Shown here piece by piece: positions 23,184 to 34,520 of a DNA stretch of 64,000 nucleotides. Under the pieces are notes generated by a model. The model was not told the origin of the DNA. It saw nothing but the letters and a program-made list of their open reading frames with translations, and searched no databases. How positions within the stretch are numbered: the stretch's first letter is position 1; the number at the start of each line of letters is the position of its first letter. Origin of the DNA: Diospyros lotus (Eukaryota; Streptophyta; Magnoliopsida; Ericales; Ebenaceae). The stretch covers positions 32,931,316-32,995,315 of the forward strand of contig NC_068339.1 in assembly GCF_014633365.1 (NCBI RefSeq), written 5' to 3'. Position numbers and translations under genes: made by a program.

Positions 23184-24419
23184 GATATCCAATAAAAAAA
23201 TTCCAAATTCTATATTTAGGAATCAATACACCAAATCTATATGATTCTTTTACTCGTGAGTTATTATACACTCAAAAACTGAAGTATGTCCTGTCCTTGT
23301 CCTCAAGCTTGTACTAGATTTGATAGTGGAGTAAGTCTACCGGTTAGATGTATGGAGGGGTTGGTTTTGGTCGAAATATACTTCTTGTCTCATTGGCTGC
23401 TTTTAATTAATAAAATTCTTACCCGATTTCAAATAAAAAAAATCAAATGGGTGACCCATCAGGGAATTAAACACACATGGATTTTATAACATCACAGAAA
23501 ATCAAAATTAGAATAATATAGATTTAACATAGTTTAACGATTTACCTACATTCAAGGGGTGCAAATTAGATATCTGGCCCTATGGAAAGAATAAAATAGG
23601 TAAATATGTGAAACACTTTTGAGTTTTGTATTTGGTATAAAAATCTTATCTCTATCATACTTTTGAGTTTAGTCATTTAAATTTGAATTAAAGATAACCT
23701 CGACAATAATGTACCTTGGTTTGAATCCCTTAAAGCATGGTGAAGTGAGCAGAATCTCCACCTTTTTCAATTTACCTCGAAAATGGCTTTGCTCGAATGG
23801 TATGACAAGTACCCTGTGAGTTGAATAACAACAGTCCTTGCAAATTAATTGAACCCACGTGACTCAAAAACAAAGCTAGGTTAGCATTAAATTGGATAAA
23901 CAACCGAAATTGGGCCAGCTAACCAAAGCAAATTTAAATAGTGGATTGCTAAGTAGAGTTAAAAGGGAGGTTGCCAAATCCATCTTGGTCATGTGTGGAT
24001 GTTAAAAGCCAAATAGGTTAATAGTTAAAAATTTGTCCCATTGGGTCCTAAACTAAACCACCTAACTTAAGAGAACTAAATATTCGAATTCAAATTGTCA
24101 TTATGACCTTTGTTATTCTTTTATTGAAGATATGGTAAAGGCCAAAAAATAGTGGTTAGGGCTAGGCCCACAAAGATAATAGCCATATCAAACCACACAA
24201 AAAAAAAAAAAAAAAAAATGATTATGGGATTGGGCTACAACCACAAGAGACAAAAAGAGTTTCAACAATTGAGTATTTGAGTGAAACTAGCATTCATAGG
24301 AACTTTGTCTCTTCCTACATAGCAGAATTCTTCTTTTTCTTTCCACAACTTGTCATCTCTCTCCCTAGAACACCTCCCCCCTCCCCCCCCCCTCCCTCTG
24401 TCTCTCTATCTCATTCTTT
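23184..24419. other. Unassigned AT-rich intergenic sequence
   Basis: No gene, RNA or element was recognised. There is a poly-A run at about 24198..24219 and a C-rich pyrimidine tract at about 24365..24400. Confidence 0.5.
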
Positions 24420-24427
24420 AAGCAATC

Positions 24428-25107
24428 CAGTGTTATTAAAGGCGCAAGGCGTGAGTCTGGTGGAACTAGGCGCAAGTTAATAAAAAATAAAATAAAAATA
24501 TAGTTGAAGAAAAAGGTATAAAATAGGTCTTAACTTCTAATAATATTTTAACAAGCATGTTATAAAAAAACTAATCTAAAGACCAAACATTTCTATATTT
24601 TCATCATTAGAAGCATCATCTCTAATATCTTCTTCCACATCATCTACTTCTCTTGTTGGATGATTTCTATGGTTTAGAAGTGTGATGATAGTTTCATACA
24701 TTTTTTTGGTAGGTAATATACTAGACTTGAATTTGCATCTTTCTTTGTTTTGGTGACTTAATGTTGCATTTTGTTATTGCATGCCTTGAATTTGTTCAAT
24801 TCTCCCTATCCATCTTCATTTAGTTCAAATTCAATTGAAGCATTTGAAGTAATAGCCTTTTTACTTATTGTCAAATTTGTAGTTGAAGCAATAAATTTAA
24901 ACTCTAAACAGTAAAAAATTAAATAAAGTAACAAACAGTGAAATAGAAAGCTTGAAAAACAGCTAAAAAGCCCAAGGCGTGCGCCTTTGCCCAAGGCGTG
25001 CGCCTTTGCCTAAGGCGCCTTGGGCTGAGGCGCGGCTTTTGGTCTGTGCTTGCTTGGAAGGCTTTTAGGTGCCCAGGGTGTGCCTTGGTGCGTCTTTAAT
25101 AACACTG
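24428..25107. mobile_element. hAT-type MITE
   Basis: The left end CAGTGTTATTAAAGGCGC and the complement of the right end, CAGTGTTATTAAAGACGC, match with one difference. A perfect 8-bp target duplication AAGCAATC flanks it (24420..24427 and 25108..25115), the length used by hAT transposons. The 680-bp element has no transposase. The subterminal parts are rich in AAGGCGC/GCGCCTT words (25 to 120 bp from the right end), as is common for this MITE type in plants. Confidence 0.9.
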
Positions 25108-25546
25108 AAGCAATCTTGGAAAAATGTTAGCCTCTGTGAGCATATGGGTATGGTTATGCTTGGGCTCACGAATGAGCACGATAGAAGCTAACTAAGCTGT
25201 GGTGCTTTTGATTGTCATGGTTGTGTTTAGATTTGAGCATTTATCTTGATTGTAGGTATGTTTTGGAATTAGCATTTTGATTCCAGTTTGGGGTCATGCA
25301 TTTATGCATGCACACAAAGTGAGATGAAAAAAAAATACTTACAAGAAATGAGAGAGATAAATCCTCGCTTGATTTTCCAAACCTATTTCTTCTTTCAATC
25401 CAACTACATGAATTCCTCTCGAATAATTTTAGAAATTTAATGTATCCTTCGTGGGGCTTCAATTTCCTTTGATTGGATTGAATCAAACCCAAATTCTAAA
25501 TTAAGAACAAACCAACCGGTTTCTTATTGTAAGGAAACACACAAAT
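25108..25546. other. Short unassigned sequence before the gypsy element
   Basis: No gene seen. Ends with CAAAT (25542..25546), the left target duplication of the gypsy element. Confidence 0.4.
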
Positions 25547-26615
25547 TGTGATGTTCCTAACATGCTCATAGGTGTGTGTCTTGCACCTATGAGGCATGTT
25601 GGCACGAGGGTGGCATGTTAAGGCAGGATGTGAGTGGCTAATAGGCTCAAGTGTTGGAGGCATAGGGTTGTCATGCTAAGGTGGTAGCAAGTATGCGGAA
25701 GGATGGGCTTTGGGCTAGTGCATTTGCGAGCAAGCTTGCGTGTGGCAAGGTTAGGGCGCACGGGCACGGCATGGCATGACCACCTATGTGTGGATGTCCA
25801 GGAAATGCAAGACACGAGGGCAAGTCGCATAAGCCGAGATGTGCGAGACACGAGGGCAGGCAAGTCAGCAATCACATGGCCTTGACAGAGTTAAGGGCTG
25901 ATGTTAGGAGGCAGTTAATAGGCAGGTAACAGTTGCAGCAGCCACACGGGCGCGACTCACCCATGCCTACAAAATGCGGAACATGTTTGCATGCTGCACT
26001 CCCACATAGGCCCTTGCGTGTGTGCAACTAAGGCGGTTTGGACAGGTGGTGGCCTAGCAAGCCATGCGACCCATAGAATGATTTTCCACGTGCTACATGT
26101 GGCCCTATTGAGTCTGATGCGACGACAAAGGGAGATAATTGCTTGTAATTTTGTAGCCAATATATATGTGGCTAGGATGGGCATTTTTGGTAGCTTTTTT
26201 GTAACATCCCTCATCGAGTGATAGGAAGGACCAGAATAATTTACCCTGATAGACTTATGCGAACTTCCCAGGGGTCGCCCATTTTTAAATTTTCTCAACT
26301 CAAGCACGCTTAACTCGGGAGTTCTTTGCTTACATTCAATCTAAAAGGTATCCAGTTGGTGTTGTTTTCTTCCTTACTTATTCTCGATATATACTACTCT
26401 TCTCTGAGTTCTTGGGGTATTATATTTTTAGCATAGAGAGAGAGCTTTAGCAGGAGCCATTTCCTTTGTATTCTCGGATTTGAATAGAAGGTTGGGAGTT
26501 TTCCCATCTTTCTTTGTCTATGCTTAACCCCGTTGGGTGCTAGGTTGACCTAACTGGGCGGATTTAGAGCCATCACAAGCTTGTTAGCTATATCTTGAAG
26601 GCTAGTCTTGTGACA
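25547..26615 (+). repeat. Gypsy 5' LTR (with Cassandra insert)
   Basis: It aligns by eye with the 3' LTR at 34521..35364 over its whole length: shared blocks include ACACCTATGAGGCATGTTG, GTGGCTAATAGGCTCAAGTG and CTTTAGC..GAGCCATTTCC. The only large difference is the 225-bp insert at 26200..26424. Many scattered substitutions separate the two LTRs, so the insertion is old. Confidence 0.88.
26200..26424 (-). mobile_element. Solo LTR of a Cassandra-type TRIM with 5S rRNA-like core
   Basis: The insert runs from TGTAACATCCC to GGGGTATTATA. A perfect TTTTT duplication (26195..26199 and 26425..26429) flanks it, and the matching 3' LTR of the host gypsy element gives the empty site. On the minus strand it contains GAGTTAAGCGTGCTTGAG and GGGCGACCCCTGGGAAGT, which correspond to the internal promoter boxes A and C of 5S rRNA. 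Cassandra elements are small non-coding LTR elements known to carry 5S sequence in their LTRs and to be transcribed by RNA polymerase III. The minus-strand start is TATAATACC rather than TGTAATACC, a point change. Confidence 0.85.
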
Positions 26616-26631
26616 AGTTGGTATCAGAACC
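26616..26631 (+). other. Primer binding site of the gypsy element
   Basis: AGTTGGTATCAGAACC directly follows the 5' LTR and matches the initiator tRNA-Met type site (TGGTATCAGAGC) with one change. Confidence 0.8.
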
Positions 26632-26749
26632 AGGCTGGTTGCTATGCAAAGTTGCGGGTTAAATAAATAGTCGGTGGCAATGAAGTTGTTTGTGACCGGG
26701 TTTCACGTCTGGAAGTTGATGCCGGGGAGAGGGACCCCATTGATGAAGT

Positions 26750-27945
26750 TGATGTTTTACATTTGATATAATTTTGATGATGAAAAACAATTGTATTTTG
26801 ATGATGAAATAAAGTTATGAGATTTCAATGTTAAAGAATTTTATGATTCAAAATATTCTTTTTCATGTTATCATTTATCGTTTTAGTTTTTATAAAAAGG
26901 ATAGTCGACTATGTGTTTCATTCTATTGACTATGCCTGAGAATAGTTGACTATGCTGTTAAGGATAGTCGACTATATTTAAGGATAGTTGACTCGACTAT
27001 TTAAGGCATCTGTCTACTATTTTTCAGTCTGTCGACTATCATGTAAGGATAGTCGACTATGGCTTTTCATCTGTCGACTATTCTTGTTCATAAAATTCAA
27101 AAATCTCTTCACATTTTTGCAATAGTCGACTATGCATATGTATCTGTTGACTATGGAATTTTTGTGTTATAAGATAGTCGACTATGCGTTTTTGTCTGTC
27201 GACTATGTTTTGTTTTATTTGTAAAAATAGTCAACTATGCATTTTCTTCTATCGACTATATCTTTTACAGAAAGCTTCCAACGGCTAGTTTTTCAACTCC
27301 AACGGTCACAAACAGCTACATTTTTCTTCAATCTTTTGGGAAGCTTATAAATACAAGTCATGGATGATCAAGAGAAGTCTAATGGATGGAAAGGAAATTA
27401 TTTGAGCTTACATCATATACACATTTGTATTTATATTGACTGTGCTTTAATTTTCTCTCTTCAAGGCTTTGATCTTCACTTGTAATTATTCATTTCAAGC
27501 CTTGTATCATTTTTGAAAGACATTATAACTAAGAGATTCATCTCTTAGATTCTCTCCAATTGTATACTTCTTGTTTTTCCTAGTTTGTGTAGCTAGAGGG
27601 CCTACTTGGTTTAAGTAGGAGGTTGTATTTCCTAGCTTGTGTAGCTAGAGGGCCTACTTGTGTAAGTAGGAGGTTTTACTTGTGTAAGTAGGAGGTTTTA
27701 GTGAATTGTTTTAAAATCCTTAGTGGGAGCTAAGGTAGTGGATTAGGCTTGGTTTAAGCCGAACCACTATAAATCCTTTGTCTCATTTATTCTTCTTGCT
27801 TTACATTTGTCATTTTATATGTTCTATGTTTTAAATCACTAAAACCTCAATTAAGTCAAAAAGTTTTCAAGTTCTATCAAGATTTTTAAAATATCCAATT
27901 CACCCCCCCTTTTGGTGTGTGCCATGACACCTACCCGTGCTAACA
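26750..27945 (+). mobile_element. Solo copia LTR (GTCGAC-array family) in the gypsy leader
   Basis: It begins TGATGTTTTAC and ends GTGCTAACA, with a perfect duplication GAAGT at 26745..26749 and 27946..27950. The 3' part holds AATTCACCCCCCC. Between 26900 and 27260 at least nine TCGACTA words occur, many as the 12-bp palindrome ATAGTCGACTAT. Between 27590 and 27710 the sequence CCTACTTG..AAGTAGG recurs as potential stem-loops. It is 1196 bp, with no internal region. Confidence 0.9.
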
Positions 27946-28169
27946 GAAGTCTCGTTGACTCAGAAGGTTGCTAAAACAACCTTGTTCCCCTTGAGGATTT
28001 GTAGACCCTCGTTGATGATTTGTGCACTTCCTTGAAGGATAGGGCTGAAGCATGGGAGGAAATGCAAGTAGCCAAGCTTGCTACCTTTGAGGTAGACTTG
28101 AACACCCAAGTAGAGGTACGCAAGGCAGCACTGAAGGCCTAGATTGCTTCACTAAAAGAGATGTTGTCC

Positions 28170-28780
28170 TGTTAAAGCGTGACATGTTTAGCGGGGGGTG
28201 GGGGTGAGACAGCCTTAAAATTGAAGGTTCTTGAGCCCAAGGCCTTTACAGGTGTGCGCATGTCTAAGGCACTCGAGAACTTTTTATGGGACATGGAGCA
28301 GTACTTCAAGACTGCCCACATACCAAATGGGGAGAAGGTTGATCTCGCTAGCATGTTCCTTATGGGTGACGCCCCAAATCCAGATGTGGGATAAGTTGAA
28401 AGGCGAAATTGAAGGACTAGTTCGACAATCTGTGGGTGTTGGCAGTACTTCAAGACTGCACACATACCAAATTGAGGAGGCAAGTTGTGAAGGATCTTCT
28501 CTTTGCCATGGTTGTTGTGGACGCCCTTGTGAACTTTCAGGCCTTTAAAGCTAGTGATAGCGTTGGTGGGAGGGAGAAGGACAAGGGAAAGAGGAAGGAT
28601 GGTTGCAAGTCAAAAAAGAAAAGCAGCTACAAGGGCAAAGCTGCAAAGGGTGAAATGAGTAAGCCCAAGACAGGTGGGTGCTTCATCTGTGATGGATCAC
28701 ACCGTGCAAGAGATTACCCAAGGGAGGAGCAGCCTAATGCCCTGATTGCTAACAATAAGCAAAGCCCTGATAATGAGGAA
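28170..28780 (+). pseudogene. Gypsy gag remnant
   Basis: The frame at 28179..28394 contains LEPKAFTGVRMSKALENFLW and DMEQYFKTAHIP, typical of plant gypsy gag, and stops early. A 30-bp piece of the same sequence (CAGTACTTCAAGACTGC) occurs again at 28443, next to a gap in gag. Further on, 28436..28750 has a Lys-rich stretch and a zinc knuckle CFICDGSHRARDY in which the last Cys is Tyr. Stops and frame changes show it is not functional. Confidence 0.85.
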
Positions 28781-28799
28781 GACCAGGTTCGGGTAAGCC

Positions 28800-29842
28800 C
28801 CCTTTTAAGTGTTGGTGGGTGTAATTCAAGCCTCTGCTCCTATAGATGGTTTGATAGGTGTGCAGGTTGCAGTGAACATAGTAGACTGCTATGCGTTGGT
28901 CGACAGTGGGGCCTCGAACAACTTTGTGGCAGATAGGATGATGGTGGCATTAGGGCTGTAGGTTGAGCCATGCCAAACCGCATCAAAGCAGTTAAGTCTG
29001 CAGCCCAAAGTGTACGTGGAATGGCCTCCAAGGTGGTCATCTCCGTTGGTCCATGAAAGGGGACATTGCCTTTCATGATGGTGCAGTTGGATGACTTCGA
29101 TGTCATCCGTGGTGTGGATTTTTTGATGAGAGCCAAGGCATCACCAATGGTACACTTAGGTGGGATTTTGGTTTTCGATGAAATGCAACCTTGTTTTGTT
29201 AGACAATTTGTGTTTAGCAGGTTGCAAGATAAGGGCAAGAGCAGTTAGCATGCTTTCTACCATGTAGGTGGAACAAGGCCTAAAGAGGGGTGAAGCTACA
29301 TACTTGGTAGCATTGGTTGAGATGAAGGTAGACCAATGGGTGGAGGTCCTTAACCTAGTGGCAGACGTGTTGATTGAGTATGCAGATGTGATGCCACCCG
29401 AGCTGCCAAAGGCCTTGCCACCAAAACATGCAACTAATCACCGCATTGAGTTACAACCTGGTGCAAAACCCCTAGCAAAGGCTGCTTATAGAATGGCATC
29501 GCTCGAGTTGGTAGAATTGAGGAAACAATTGGTCAAGTTGCTAGATGTAGGCTTGATCCAGCCATCCAAGGCACCATATAGAGCTCTTGTGTTGTTTAAG
29601 AAAAAAGCAAGATGGGTCCCTACGGATGTGTGTTGACTATAGAACCCTCAACAAGGTGACCATTAAGAACAAATATCCAATTCCCTTAATTGCAGACTTG
29701 TTTGACAGATTAACAAGGGCCACCTACTTTACAAAGTTGGACCTGCGTTCGGGTTAGGGTTATTGGCAAGTTAGAATTACTGAGGGGGATGAGGTGAAAA
29801 CTACTTGTGTAACTAGGTATGGGGCATATGAGTTCTTAGTGA
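28800..29842 (+). pseudogene. Gypsy protease and N-terminal reverse transcriptase remnant
   Basis: Near 28880..28935 the frame reads ALVDSGASNNFVADRM, the aspartic protease site. At 29066..29248 a protease-like tail includes FDVIRGVDFLMRAKASP. At 29268..29636 the reverse transcriptase begins (ELPKALPPKHATNHRIELQP, then [20 protein letters not shown]). After a frameshift it continues to RYGAYEFLV at 29840, where the solo LTR has inserted. Several stops are present. Confidence 0.85.
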
Positions 29843-32143
29843 TGTAATACCCAAGAATTTTTAAATGACTTGAGTAATTTTAAATTGGGCCGTATGCAAA
29901 ATTTTCAAAAGATTTGGAATTTAAGTATAATCTCATACAGTTATCAGTACCGAATCGATTGCAGAGAGTGTCCTGGAGCCTAGATTCCCTAGGAAAAAGA
30001 TATCTCATTGACGAGTGTTCCGAGATAGGATTTATGGTATTAAAATAAATCAAAATCGAGATAGTTTTTGATATAGTTTCGGTTCAGGCTGAAAAATCGA
30101 ATCGTTGTAGGGGATTTTTGAGAAATCAATGGAACCCTAAGGGAGATTCGATTTTTCATAATGATCAACCCTGAGGTGGTTTCGAGATGAAACAAAGCTC
30201 ATGTGAGGGCGCAAGGGCAGAATTGTTCTTATTGAGTCAGTTTTGAGTTATTAATTTTGCATTTTAATTATGGTAATGCAAATTAAATTGATGTTTGAAG
30301 AGGTAAATGCAATTAGAGAATTACCCAAGTGAAATAAGGATGAATTTGGGGTTATAATGTGTAATTATCATATTACATAACATTATAGGTATATATATAA
30401 TATATACGTGTGTGTGTGTGCAGTGTGTAAATTGCAGCAAGTTGATTCTTGAGATATAGCTAAAATATATGTATAAACACACGTGATGGCTAAGGAGCTT
30501 CATGGCCAAGAAATACAGCAAGTGGTATTATATATATAGGGTTATATTCAAGAGTGATGGCCAAGTTGCAGCAAGAGATTTCTTGGCCAAGAGATATAGA
30601 TTATAATATATGATATAAATATTATATGTATGTGTAAGTGTGGTGCCCAAGCTGTAGGATCTCTATAAATAGGGGAGGAAATTGAAGAGGAAAGAAGGCA
30701 AGAATGGAAAGGAAGAAGGGAGAGCAAGCTGGGCACGCACGGACATGGAAGAAGGAGAACCGATGGCCAAGCAATGGTCGAGAGAAGGCGGAGCTCACGA
30801 CGATAATGTTGGCTGGTGGCAGTCGAGGTGGTGGCCAATTGGCAGTATTGGTGGCCGAGATGGTGGCTGGAGCAAGCGGACAGCATCCATGGCCGCAAGC
30901 CACGGCCATAGCAGCAAGGGAGGAAGGCAACGGTGAGCACGGGGGCGGCCGACGAAGCTTGCAGCGGTGGCCTACAGTTGCGTGGAGGCTGGCGGAGGCC
31001 AGGCAACGACGGCGGATGGTTGTGCGCAAGGCTTTATTCGCATGCTGGGAGGAAGGAGGAGCAGGGGAGGAAGAAGAAGAAGAAGAAAGGAAAAAAGAAA
31101 GAAAAAGGAAAATGAAGGAAAAATGAGAAAATAGGGAAAAATTAGTAAAAGTTTTCGAAAAATTTTAGAAAATTCTAAGAATTAATTTGGGGGTTGAGGA
31201 GCATGACGAAGCCAAGAAATTATCCAAACACGCATTTAGAGGTCAAAGCATGCATATCGAGAAAGCCTGTGAGGCTAAGTTAAGGTGAGTGATTCTATCT
31301 CAAAAGTTTAATTTGGTTTTGTATAAATGTTTTGCTGAAATTACTCTTGATTTATTAGCATATTGTGCATATCAAATTTCTTGAATTGCATCAACTGGTT
31401 ATGTTTATAAAATGCATGGCACGAGTTTTTCATGACATTGTTATATCTGAAATCATGTCGTTATTGTGATGTCTGGTGGGACGGGATAGGGTCTTCTTGA
31501 GAATAAGGCAAGGTTAATTCCCGTGATTGGGTGATGTGGATGGGCACTCGAAGATTAAGTATGTCGCGACAAGGTCAATCCCAACGGTATGTGAAATGGA
31601 TTTTCCACGGAAGATTGAATATGCTAGGGAGATTTTTCAAGTTAGACATGTTGCATGTTGTCGTAGTCTATATATGCCATGCTCATGAATTTACATGCAT
31701 TCTGTAAATTATTTTTATGCCATCACTTAGATGATTTAGCATTTAATCTGGGTTATGTCCCTGGAACATTCAAATGTTTTAGATGAGAGTTGCGGCAGGG
31801 GCGAGGACATGGTCAGTTAGAGCTGATGGAGTACGAGCATGATAGACGTTGGTTTCATTTCCTGAAGTCATGTAATCTTTATTTGATTTGAATTCAGTTG
31901 TATGAACGATTGTTGTAATCTATGATAATAAGTTTGTTATTTTTGCCGCGTAATGATATGCCTTGTTTAGCTTAGGTTTATTAATCTAGATAGCTAAAGG
32001 GGCAAGATTAGGGTTCTGGGATTTTGTGAGCATGTGAAAATTGTTCTTTGAAACACCTCGCGTGTTGAACTTATGTATGGAAGAAAAATAAAATCCCGAT
32101 AAATTCCTTATAGTGGCACGCTTGATGAGGCGAGGTGTTGCAA
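29843..32143 (+). mobile_element. Solo gypsy LTR splitting the reverse transcriptase
   Basis: It starts TGTAATACCC and ends GAGGTGTTGCA, an imperfect inverted pair. A perfect AGTGA duplication (29838..29842, 32144..32148) flanks it, and the coding frame of the host element resumes exactly across it (YEFLVM then PFGLSN). TATAAATA at 30664..30671 is the likely LTR promoter. A palindrome GGAACATTCAAATGTT lies near 31764, about 360 bp from the 3' end. Open frames inside it (30548..31126, both strands) fall in GA- and GC-rich LTR sequence and show no domain. Confidence 0.9.
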
Positions 32144-32148
32144 GTGAT

Positions 32149-33110
32149 GCCTTTTGGTTTGAGTAATTCCCTAGCTACGTTTTGTAACTTGATGAATGAT
32201 GTTCTGAATGAATATATCGATCAATTTGTTGTGGTGTATTTGGATGATATTGTGATCTATAGTGAAACTTTAGAGGACTATTGATGCACTTGCGAAAGGT
32301 GTTCTCTTTGTTAAGGGAGCACAGGCTCTTTGTAAAGAAGGAAAAATGTGAGTTTGCCCATGAGTAGATTATGTTCTTGAGGCTTTGTGGTAGCAAAAGG
32401 TAGGTCTAAATGGATGAAAGGAAGGTGCAAGTGATACTCAATTGGTCTGCCCCTACAAAAGTTTTGGAACTCAGATCATTCCTTGGATTGGTGGACTATT
32501 ATAGAAAGTTTATCCAAGGCTACTCGAAGGGAGTTGCATCATTGACTGATCTGTTGAAAAAGGATAAGGGTTGGTAGTGGATTGTCGAGTATCAGGAGGA
32601 ATTTGACCAGCTAAAGGTAGTGATTGCTTCAGAACTGGTGCTAAAGTTGCCAGACTTTGAGCGACTCTTCGAGGTACATACTAATGCTTCTGATAAGAGC
32701 AATTGGTGGTGTCTTAATGCAAGATGGGCATCTGATTGCATTTGAAAGTTAGAAGCTAAGTGAAGTTGAGCAGTGGTACTCTGCCCATGAGAAGGAGATG
32801 TTGGGTGTGGTGCATTACTTGTAGTTGTGGTGGGTTTATCTATTGGGGATAGCATTTGTCGTATGCACTAATAATGTGGTCAATACCTACTTCTCGACCC
32901 TGAAGAATTTGATATCCAAGCAGGCACGTTGGCAACAACTCTTGTCCGAACATGACTTTGTGTGGCAATACAAGGCTAGGGCCAGTAATCAGGTAATAGA
33001 CGCGTTGAGTAGGAAGCGTGTGCAAATGGTTGTGGCATCCATTAGCCCTATCAATGCTCAGTTCTTGGATTGGATTCGAGAGCAGGCAAAGGCTGACAGC
33101 CAATACTAGA
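32149..33110 (+). pseudogene. Gypsy reverse transcriptase (C-terminal part) and RNase H remnant
   Basis: After the solo LTR the frame resumes with PFGLSNSLATFCNLMNDVL and reaches the catalytic motif VYLDDIVIYS near 32233..32262. Stops follow within 20 codons. RNase H/connection pieces are recognisable at 32825..33109 (STLKNLISKQARWQQLLSEH, then NQVIDALSRK). All parts are on the plus strand but in different frames. Confidence 0.87.
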
Positions 33111-33147
33111 AGCTAGTACAGTAAGTTGCTATTGGCTCAATGATGAC

Positions 33148-34500
33148 TTGTTGTGTGCTAAAAGAGATCGGTTGTGTGTGCCTTGTGGTGTAGGCTTGCA
33201 GCAGATGTTGCGAGAGACCCATGACACGACATGGGCTAGCCACCCTAGGACAGCAGGGATGAAGGCGTTGCTTGCGCACAGATGCTATTGGCTGAAGATG
33301 GATGAGGAAATAGAAGCCTATGTCAGGACATGCATGGTATGCTAATAGGATAAGGCTGAAAGGATGAGGGAGGCAAGCTTGTTGTAGCCTCTACCAGTCC
33401 TAGAAATGCCGTGGTTGTCGGTTTCGATGGACTTTATAACTGGTTTTTCCAAGGTAGATGGGAAAGATAGGATCATGGTGGTGGTGGATCGGTTCTCTAA
33501 GTATGCAGTCTTTGTGGCTACATAGAAATCATGCAAGACCGAGACCATTGTGGAGTTGTTTTTCAAGCATGTGGTGAAGTATTTTGGGTTGCCAGAAGAC
33601 GTTAGTGACTGAGATGCAAGACTTACATGTTGATTTTGGACTTTGTTCAATTTGATGGGTTCTGAGTTGAAGTTTTCAACGGCCAATCATCCTCAAACTG
33701 ATGGCCAGACTGAGAGGGTGAATGCTTTGTTGGAAGAATACCTCAAATACTATGTGACATCAAGTCATAGAAATTGGGTAAATCTCCTAGACAATGCTCA
33801 ATTTTGCTATGATTTGCATAAGTCTTCTTCTGCAATGGATCGGAGTTTGTTTGAATTGGCCATGGGTCAACAGCCTTTGATGCCTCATGAAGTGGCTAGA
33901 ACGGATGCCACAAGTTGGTACTGTATATCAGTTTGCTAAGGAGAGGTGGGACATGCTTGAGGAGGTGCAGGATAGCTTGGAAAAAGCTACCCGCTAGATG
34001 AAGAAATACGCTGATCAAAGGAGGCGACCCTTGGAATTTTCTATGGGAGATAAAGTGTGGCTAAAGCTTACTCCTTAGATTTGGAAACAAATCACCAACA
34101 ATAAGGTGCATCGTGGGTTGATTCCGAGATATGATGGACCCTTCGAAGTGCTGAGACGAGTTGGTGTTGTGGCATATAGATTGCTATTGCCCAAGAGGCT
34201 CAAAATCCATCCAACATTTCATGTGAATTTCTTGAAGCCTTACTTTGAGGACAATACACCTGGTCGGGTGTAGGCTAAGAGGGCCCCTACAACTATTCGA
34301 GTGCAGCATGATCGAGAAATTGAGGCAATCTTAGACTATTGCACGTTGGGGGCAATCATGAAAAACAGGCATATTTAATACTTAGTGAAGTGGAAAGGAG
34401 CTCTACATGGGGAAGAAAGTTGGGAGAGGGATACGACTTTGTGGCAATTTGAAGACCTCATTCAGCAATATTTGTTTTCACTTCTGACGAGGGCATTGGA
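33148..34500 (+). pseudogene. Gypsy integrase and chromodomain remnant
   Basis: 33148..33345 has the zinc-binding region (ETHDTTWASHPRTAGMKALL, YVRTCMVC). The core follows with SMDFITGFSKVDGKDRIMVV and HPQTDGQTERVN (33675..33725). Near 34200..34240 is [13 protein letters not shown]. At about 34315..34475 a chromodomain is visible (YLVKWKGALHGEESWERDT, then LWQFED), with a stop just before it. The C-terminal chromodomain places the element among chromoviruses. Confidence 0.87.
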
Positions 34501-34520
34501 ACCTTCTGGTGGGGGTAGTT

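Noticed and set aside
26200..26424. A 5S rRNA gene
   Set aside because: Only box A and C regions resemble 5S; the rest is diverged and the piece has LTR ends and a target duplication.
30548..31126. Overlapping open frames of up to 152 codons on both strands
   Set aside because: They lie in the GA/GC-rich leader of a solo LTR and show no domain on either strand.
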